Shown here piece by piece: positions 8,065-11,463 of a stretch of 11,463 nt of DNA. The notes beneath the pieces were generated by a model that was not told where the DNA came from, did not search any database, and saw nothing but the letters and a program-made list of their open reading frames with translations. The position numbers and the translations under genes are program-made. The DNA comes from Lentisphaeria bacterium (GTDB lineage: Bacteria; Verrucomicrobiota; Lentisphaeria; Oligosphaerales; Oligosphaeraceae), in the NCBI GenBank assembly GCA_024405235.1, contig JAKSPA010000029.1:1-11463 (forward strand), read 5' to 3'. Every line of letters starts with the position of its first letter. Position 1 is the first letter of the stretch.

Positions 8065-8166
8065 GCAGAAAAGAAGCCCTGCCATGAGGGGGGCTAGGAT
8101 TCTTCAAGTCGTGGACGTCAGGCGGGCTGCAGTCGTCTGCATACCGCCTTTTCGTCCACGTTTTTT
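8065..8166 (+). ncRNA. Candidate small RNA of about 100 nt, antisense to the operon
   Basis: This stretch lies between the plus-strand promoter candidate and a strong plus-strand terminator, in a gap with no plausible protein. The predicted transcript has a 5' hairpin formed by AGCCC (8075-8079) and GGGCT (8091-8095), a short purine/pyrimidine-mixed linker, and the long terminator stem. It would run antisense to any mRNA reading from the prepilin-like gene into the lipoprotein gene. The call rests on layout and folding only, and it matches no RNA family I recognise. An alternative is that only the terminator is functional, stopping antisense transcription. Confidence 0.3.
8110..8166 (+). terminator. 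Strong rho-independent terminator, plus-strand orientation
   Basis: CGTGGACG (8110-8117) pairs perfectly with CGTCCACG (8153-8160). Inside, GGCGG (8121-8125) pairs with CCGCC (8144-8148), and TGCAG (8128-8132) with CTGCA (8137-8141) around the tetraloop TCGT, giving 18 base pairs in three tiers with small internal loops. Six T residues follow at once (8161-8166). On the minus strand no T-tract follows, so it works only for plus-strand transcription, although all neighbouring genes are on the minus strand. Confidence 0.75.
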
Positions 8167-8229
8167 CTCCCACTGTGGAATCGCAATTGAATCAGTGGAA
8201 TTGTTCGATCAAAACGATTGGAGGCTAGA

Positions 8230-8937
8230 TCAGGGTTCGCCGGTGCCGGAGAAGAACTTGTTAGCTTCTGTGTTCAGATTGGCATCGTAGAGGAAGGGAT
8301 TGTAGCCATTGGAATTCTTGACTTTTTCGGCGGAAACGTGTCCGTCATGCCAGAGGACGTTTGCTTGATCTCCGTGACGTGCCCAGACGGAGCGCTTTGC
8401 GTTTCCGGGATGGCAGCCCATGATGGCGACTTCACCGTCTTCTGAAGCGTGGCCTGTGTCTGCTGCGTACAGGGTGACGGACGGAGCCTTAAGGGAGGTG
8501 AGGGAGTATGACTTGTCCATGGCGGGCATCAGAACGCGGTTGTAGCCGTAGCTTGCTTCCATGACATAGCCTGTCTTGCCATTTGCGTCCACGAAGGCAC
8601 CTCCGTCCGCGGGGCACTTGCCGATTTTCGCGTAGTTTTCGGAATACTGCTCTTCAGTGGCAATTCCGCCGATGTACGGAGAGATGCTGTATCCGAACCA
8701 TGTGCGGTTCAATTTCGTGCTTTCGGGGTTGGTGTAGTTGCCTGGAGGAACTTGATCTTCGTTGTCGTCGCAATACATGATCAAGCCGAGACCGAGCTGC
8801 TTGAGGCAGTTGACGCAGCTGATGGCGCGTGCCTTCTCGCGTGCTTTTGAGAGCGCGGGCAGAAGCATGGCGGCAAGGATGGCGATGATGGCAATGACGA
8901 CCAGCAATTCGATCAGTGTGAAGGAATTACGTTTCAT
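8230..8937 (-). CDS. Prepilin-like (type II pseudopilin) protein with H-X9-DG motif
   Basis: A 235-residue protein with a type IV prepilin N-terminus: a short basic leader (MKRNS), then [25 protein letters not shown] with the conserved Glu at +5 after the cleavage site and a single hydrophobic helix. Residues 40-60 ([21 protein letters not shown]) are the usual continuation, and H188 to D198-G199 ([15 protein letters not shown]) is an exact H-X9-DG motif. AGGAG lies ahead of the ATG. Such proteins occur in very many copies in Lentisphaerota, Verrucomicrobiota and Planctomycetota, often beside carbohydrate genes. They are thought to be surface-exposed or secretion-related, but their job is not established. 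It is 45 bp after the aldolase gene and 342 bp ahead of the lipoprotein gene, so it may belong to a first transcription unit. Confidence 0.85.
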   Translation of the reverse strand: MKRNSFTLIELLVVIAIIAILAAMLLPALSKAREKARAISCVNCLKQLGLGLIMYCDDNEDQVPPGNYTNPESTKLNRTWFGYSISPYIGGIATEEQYSENYAKIGKCPADGGAFVDANGKTGYVMEASYGYNRVLMPAMDKSYSLTSLKAPSVTLYAADTGHASEDGEVAIMGCHPGNAKRSVWARHGDQANVLWHDGHVSAEKVKNSNGYNPFLYDANLNTEANKFFSGTGEP

Positions 8938-8982
8938 TTTCTTCTTTCTCCTTTTTTTGTTTGGTGTAACAAGTGAAAAAAA

Positions 8983-9903
8983 TCAGATACGAACGACAAA
9001 ATCCTGTAAGGCACTATCAAAAACAGAAAGCGTTTCCAGATCATCCGCGTTCAGCGTATTCCAACCCATTCGTGTGTACGCCTCAATGGCTACGCCGCGC
9101 ATGGAAAGGAATTTTTTTGCTGAATTGGGATATTTGTAATCGACATGACGTTGGACAAGTGTCAGAAAGTCCTGGATCTTCTGAGCACGTTCGGGCTGCG
9201 TCTGGAAGGTCTCAGTCAGTTCAGCAAGAATTTCAGGGTAGAAATTTGCGGAAGTGCCGCTGTATCCAGCCGCGCCGTGTTGAAGTGAGTAGAGGTATGT
9301 CGGAAGATTGGCATTGTAGAGTTTCAGCTCAGTGCCTCGTATCGCTTCAAGCTTGGCGCTCAGCATCGCGCGGTTGCAGCAGGTGTCCTTGAGGAAGGAA
9401 AGACGGTTGCCGCTGTTTTTGGCAAGGCGACCAAGACAATCGGCGCTCAGCAGACGATGGTATGGAACAGGGCATTCGTAAAGTCCAAGAACCGTGTCGC
9501 CCGTTGCGTTCAGAATCGCATCGAATGTCTTTTCAAGAACCGCCTCTGAATCGTCGGGGGAAACGATAAGACCAAGTGGCAGCACCACGGCGTCAACACC
9601 CGTTTCTGCCATTGCCTTGACTGAGTCGATTCGTTCCTGCAACGTGTCTCCGAAACCTGCGCAGGCGACAACTGGAACGCGACTGTTTGCCTGTTTGACT
9701 GTGAATTTGGCTAGTTCCAAACGCTCCTTTGACGAGAGTTGAAACATTTCGCTGCTCAAGCACACGGCGAAAAGACCGGATACTCTATGAGCAATATAAT
9801 ACTCCAAAAGCGACGCAAAGCCGCTGAAGTCGATTGAGCAATCGCTTTTGAATGGCGTCAGTAGAACTGGCCAGACTCCTTTTGAGAAAACTGTTATTTT
9901 CAT
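8983..9903 (-). CDS. Dihydrodipicolinate synthase / N-acetylneuraminate lyase superfamily aldolase
   Basis: A 306-residue class I aldolase barrel of normal family length. The Schiff-base lysine is Lys172 in LSFLKDTCCN, and the catalytic tyrosine is Tyr142 in LGLYECPVPYHR. The usual substrate-carboxylate motif TTGE is replaced by SSE in VCLSSEMFQL (47-56), so the acceptor is probably not that of DapA. It would cleave or form a 2-keto-3-deoxy acid, with pyruvate as one partner, in the cytoplasm. GGAG lies 7-8 nt before the ATG. It is the first minus-strand gene, reading away from the divergent AraC-type regulator, with a consensus -10 box just upstream. The context fits a catabolic lyase (sialic acid lyase-like or 2-keto-3-deoxy-sugar aldolase); biosynthetic DapA is unlikely. 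Superfamily call firm, substrate unknown. Confidence 0.9.
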   Translation of the reverse strand: MKITVFSKGVWPVLLTPFKSDCSIDFSGFASLLEYYIAHRVSGLFAVCLSSEMFQLSSKERLELAKFTVKQANSRVPVVACAGFGDTLQERIDSVKAMAETGVDAVVLPLGLIVSPDDSEAVLEKTFDAILNATGDTVLGLYECPVPYHRLLSADCLGRLAKNSGNRLSFLKDTCCNRAMLSAKLEAIRGTELKLYNANLPTYLYSLQHGAAGYSGTSANFYPEILAELTETFQTQPERAQKIQDFLTLVQRHVDYKYPNSAKKFLSMRGVAIEAYTRMGWNTLNADDLETLSVFDSALQDFVVRI

Positions 9904-9932
9904 TGTTTCTCCTTATTTGTATAACTAATCTA

Positions 9933-9938
9933 ATTATA
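9933..9938 (-). promoter_or_regulatory. Consensus -10 box for the aldolase operon, no -35 match
   Basis: Read on the minus strand this is exactly TATAAT, placing the transcription start about 23 nt ahead of the aldolase ATG. At spacings of 15-18 bp upstream there is nothing resembling TTGACA. A perfect -10 with an absent -35 is the pattern of activator-dependent promoters, consistent with control by the divergent AraC-type protein. Two TTGC motifs lie further upstream, 15 bp apart, and could be half-sites, but this is speculative. Confidence 0.5.
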
Positions 9939-10105
9939 ATTTGAATCCTTGCAAGTGATATTTTGGCAATATTTATCATAATTTTTTAAAAATTATATAA
10001 AATTTTGCTTAATTTTAATAAAAATTGCAAAATCTATCGAAACATTATTCTGATAGTGGTATATTATAGGTAAAGTACAAGTTCAAGAGCGTATGATTTG
10101 CTAAG

Positions 10106-10131
10106 ATTCATTTGTCATTTGACAAACGAAT
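10106..10131. promoter_or_regulatory. 26-bp inverted repeat, candidate operator or attenuator stem
   Basis: ATTCATTTGTCA (10106-10117) and TGACAAACGAAT (10120-10131) are 12-bp inverted arms with one mismatch and a 2-nt spacer. A run of five T follows on the plus strand (10133-10137), so as RNA it could be a weak terminator; as DNA it has the symmetry expected of a dimeric regulator's site. TTGACA at 10119-10124 matches the -35 consensus but has no -10 at the right distance. Confidence 0.45.
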
Positions 10132-10140
10132 GTTTTTCAC

Positions 10141-10286
10141 TGCCGTCCTGTAACGACGGCATTTGGAAGGCTTTTCAAGAGCCTTGCGGAGCAGGCCTAT
10201 GGAAAGGCTGAATTTTTGTGGTCGATTCTTTTCATCTTCACACGCCCTGGTTTCGCGGGCCTGTTGAAAGGCTGTGTTACAAAGCC
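10141..10286 (+). other. Cluster of hairpins in the presumed 5' leader of the regulator gene
   Basis: Four stems follow one another. TGCCGTC/GACGGCA (10141-10147 and 10155-10161) has a 7-nt loop. AAGGCT/AGCCTT (10167-10172 and 10180-10185) has a 7-nt loop. CTTTTCA/TGAAAGG (10228-10234 and 10265-10271) encloses GCCC/GGGC (10244-10247 and 10257-10260). GGCT/AGCC (10270-10273 and 10283-10286) is followed by six T within ten bases. This GC-rich block stands out against the AT-rich DNA before it. It does not match a riboswitch class I recognise. Confidence 0.35.
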
Positions 10287-10321
10287 GGAGTTTTTTGGGA
10301 AATATACGGAGTTTATGTAGG

Positions 10322-11218
10322 ATGCTATACACAAGCGGATCGATAAAGAATGAAATAGGCATATTGGTCAAACAATTGGTCGATCCGTCAAATTATAGCG
10401 AAGGAGTTGGAAAATTACCAGGCGAACCATCGAATATCGTATTTTTGCGTCGTGATTCGCAGCAGCGCATCAATCAAGGGAACACTTTTCTAAGGATGCG
10501 TCATGAACGTTATGTTCTGACGATCAATCTGCAAACGGAAGGTCTGGTATGCGTTGAAGGGCAGACTTATCATCTTCCTGTGAATTACGCATCGCTTGTT
10601 CAGCCATATCAGCATCATTACTATGTGGTTGAACAGACGGATTTTTCATGGCTTGTAATCACATTTGACATGCTTCAGCAGGATTTGGTCAGGAATTTTC
10701 CTGTCGATTGCGTTGCAGTGAATGATTTCCAGCTTATCTGCATATATAGAATGCTGCAGATCTATCTTGATATCCTCAAGGGAAAAACAGGACTCGATCA
10801 ACTGCTTCAGGGAATGCTAGGCAATTTCCTGCGTGAGATGAATTTGAGTGAGGGACATATTGATACGGGTAATGCCCAAGAAGATGCGTCCAAGAACATC
10901 AACATGTTCGAGCGAATCAATAAATACATTTTCGCAAGAATATCCGATCCGAATCTGAACATCAATGAAATATCAAAAGAATTAGATATTTCGATCACAA
11001 AGCTTTATAGCATATTCAGACTTGTGTCCGAATGCAATCCAGGCGACTATATAAGGACACAGCGCATTCGTCGCGCGATTAGAATGCTTGGAAATACGAG
11101 ATATTCCGTGTCGGAAATCGCGCGGCTGAACGGCTTTTCGTCTTTGGCTATATTTAGCCGATCCTTCAAGAATGTCGTTGGACAGTCGCCGAGTCAATAC
11201 GTGAAGGATAATTTGTGA
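10322..11218 (+). CDS. AraC/XylS-family transcriptional regulator
   Basis: A 298-residue regulator from the chosen ATG, which has GGAG at 10308-10311 with a 10-nt spacer; the frame is open to a GTG at 10274 (16 more codons), a less likely start. The N-terminal part, about 35-115, is a beta-rich cupin-like sensor (YVLTINLQTEGLVCVEG, SLVQPYQHHYYVVEQTDFSWLVITFD) that probably binds a sugar. Two helix-turn-helix motifs follow: NINEISKELDISITKLYSIF at 213-232 and YSVSEIARLNGFSSLAIFSRSF at 261-282, then the closing GQSPSQY of the family. It is divergent from the aldolase operon and is the obvious activator of the locus. Its base composition is visibly more AT-rich than that of the minus-strand genes. 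The ligand is unknown. Confidence 0.92.
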   Translation: MLYTSGSIKNEIGILVKQLVDPSNYSEGVGKLPGEPSNIVFLRRDSQQRINQGNTFLRMRHERYVLTINLQTEGLVCVEGQTYHLPVNYASLVQPYQHHYYVVEQTDFSWLVITFDMLQQDLVRNFPVDCVAVNDFQLICIYRMLQIYLDILKGKTGLDQLLQGMLGNFLREMNLSEGHIDTGNAQEDASKNINMFERINKYIFARISDPNLNINEISKELDISITKLYSIFRLVSECNPGDYIRTQRIRRAIRMLGNTRYSVSEIARLNGFSSLAIFSRSFKNVVGQSPSQYVKDNL

Positions 11219-11235
11219 CAATCAACGACTTCAGA

Positions 11236-11261
11236 CGCCCCCTCAAGGTGGCGATCTTCTT
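11236..11261 (+). terminator. Possible weak intrinsic terminator of the regulator gene
   Basis: About 18 bp after the regulator stop, CGCC (11236-11239) pairs with GGCG (11250-11253), followed inward by one mismatch and CC/GG around the loop TCAA. The downstream ATCTTCTTC is only partly T-rich. A second perfect stem, GTCTTT/AAAGAC (11304-11309 and 11315-11320), follows but has no T-tract. Nothing else that I can name lies between the regulator and repeat copy B. Confidence 0.35.
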
Positions 11262-11358
11262 CAATTTCTAACACGTATAGTATTACTGTTAATTTTATTC
11301 GTGGTCTTTTTCCGAAAGACACGCACGAATGGCTGAATTGGATACAACAGGACAAGTC

Positions 11359-11415
11359 TAAATAGTGTCTGCTGATTAATAGGCTAATCTGATCCTCTGC
11401 GCCCTTCAAGGGCGC
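11359..11415 (+). repeat. Flanking repeat, copy B (inverted relative to copy A at 72-127)
   Basis: This 57-bp plus-strand segment is the counterpart of copy A. It begins TAAATAGTGTCTG and ends in the perfect hairpin GCGCCC-TTCAA-GGGCGC (11399-11415). 37 of the first 45 bases match copy A. Both copies point outward from the locus and follow the last gene on their side. The bases after it (11416-11463) are GC-rich and hold nothing I can name before the window ends. Confidence 0.6.
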
Positions 11416-11463
11416 TCTGCAACGTTTCCGCCGCCGCCCTTTCCACCTTCGCTAAAGCTGCGG

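Larger units (their letters stand above)
9904..10321. other. Divergent intergenic region, AT-rich left half and hairpin-rich right half
   Basis: This 418-bp gap between the aldolase and regulator genes holds no convincing gene. The left part (about 9920-10080) is extremely AT-rich and contains a near-perfect AT palindrome, ATAATTTTT-T-AAAAATTAT (9978-9996), and a dyad ATTTTGC/GCAAAAT (10002-10008, 10027-10033). The right part has a 26-bp dyad and several GC-rich stems. A weak plus-strand -10 candidate, TATTAT (10062-10067), without a good -35 would give the regulator mRNA a leader of about 250 nt. Confidence 0.6.

Noticed and set aside
8166..8229. Inverted repeat CCACTG/CAGTGG (8170-8198) as the prepilin-like gene's terminator
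   Set aside because: The loop is long and no T-tract follows on the minus strand; support is too weak to list it as a feature.
10108..10371. An 87-codon minus-strand open frame in the regulator's upstream region
   Set aside because: It overlaps the regulator start and consists largely of the hairpin stems; no ribosome site or known family is visible.
11219..11365. In-frame continuation of 48 codons after the regulator's TGA, ending in TAG
   Set aside because: The regulator already has both HTH motifs and the usual GQSPSQY ending, so unlike the kinase and symporter cases the extension is not needed and resembles nothing known.
1..11463. CRISPR array, tRNA, rRNA, transposase or integrase
   Set aside because: No regularly spaced direct repeats, tRNA-like cloverleaf, rRNA segment or transposase motifs were seen in any frame.

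Overview
The window looks like a carbohydrate-utilisation locus from a Lentisphaerota or Victivallales-type bacterium (PVC superphylum), probably host-associated. The best lineage clue is the prepilin-like protein at 8230-8937, which combines an [25 protein letters not shown] start with a C-terminal H-X9-DG motif. Proteins of this type are greatly expanded in Lentisphaerota, Verrucomicrobiota and Planctomycetota. The taxonomy is inferred from protein style only; there is no rRNA gene here.

Layout. All metabolic genes lie on the minus strand and read right to left. In transcription order they are: a DapA/NanA-superfamily aldolase (9903-8983), an H-X9-DG prepilin-like protein (8937-8230), a 342-bp gap, a BNR/sialidase-like lipoprotein (7887-6436), a sodium:solute symporter (6387-4879), a secreted alpha/beta-hydrolase esterase (4861-3638), an AraB-type ribulokinase (3587-1995), a Gfo/Idh/MocA oxidoreductase (1939-956) and a xylose-isomerase-like TIM-barrel protein (922-125). 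The last six are 17-55 bp apart and form an obvious operon. An AraC-family regulator (10322-11218, plus strand) is divergent from the block across an AT-rich 418-bp gap.

How the genes may work together. The lipoprotein and the esterase would process an external acylated carbohydrate. The symporter would import the product. The kinase, oxidoreductase, isomerase-like protein and aldolase would catabolise it under AraC control. The substrate cannot be read from the sequence. No araA or araD accompanies the ribulokinase.

Two operon genes are interrupted by single in-frame stop codons with the reading frame otherwise intact: the symporter (TAG at codon 43, where the family normally has Trp) and the ribulokinase (TAA at codon 480, followed by 50 more in-frame codons with a normal ribulokinase-like end). 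As written, this points to recent inactivation of import and phosphorylation, unless the stops are consensus errors or are read through.

Non-coding content. The gap at 7888-8229 holds a strong plus-strand intrinsic terminator preceded by a plausible plus-strand promoter and a perfect dyad, which together make a candidate small RNA of about 100 nt. The gap at 9904-10321 holds a consensus -10 box for the aldolase gene without a matching -35, a 26-bp dyad and a run of GC-rich hairpins ahead of the regulator. The two window edges carry related repeats of about 57 bp, 82% identical over their first 45 bases, in inverted orientation flanking the locus.
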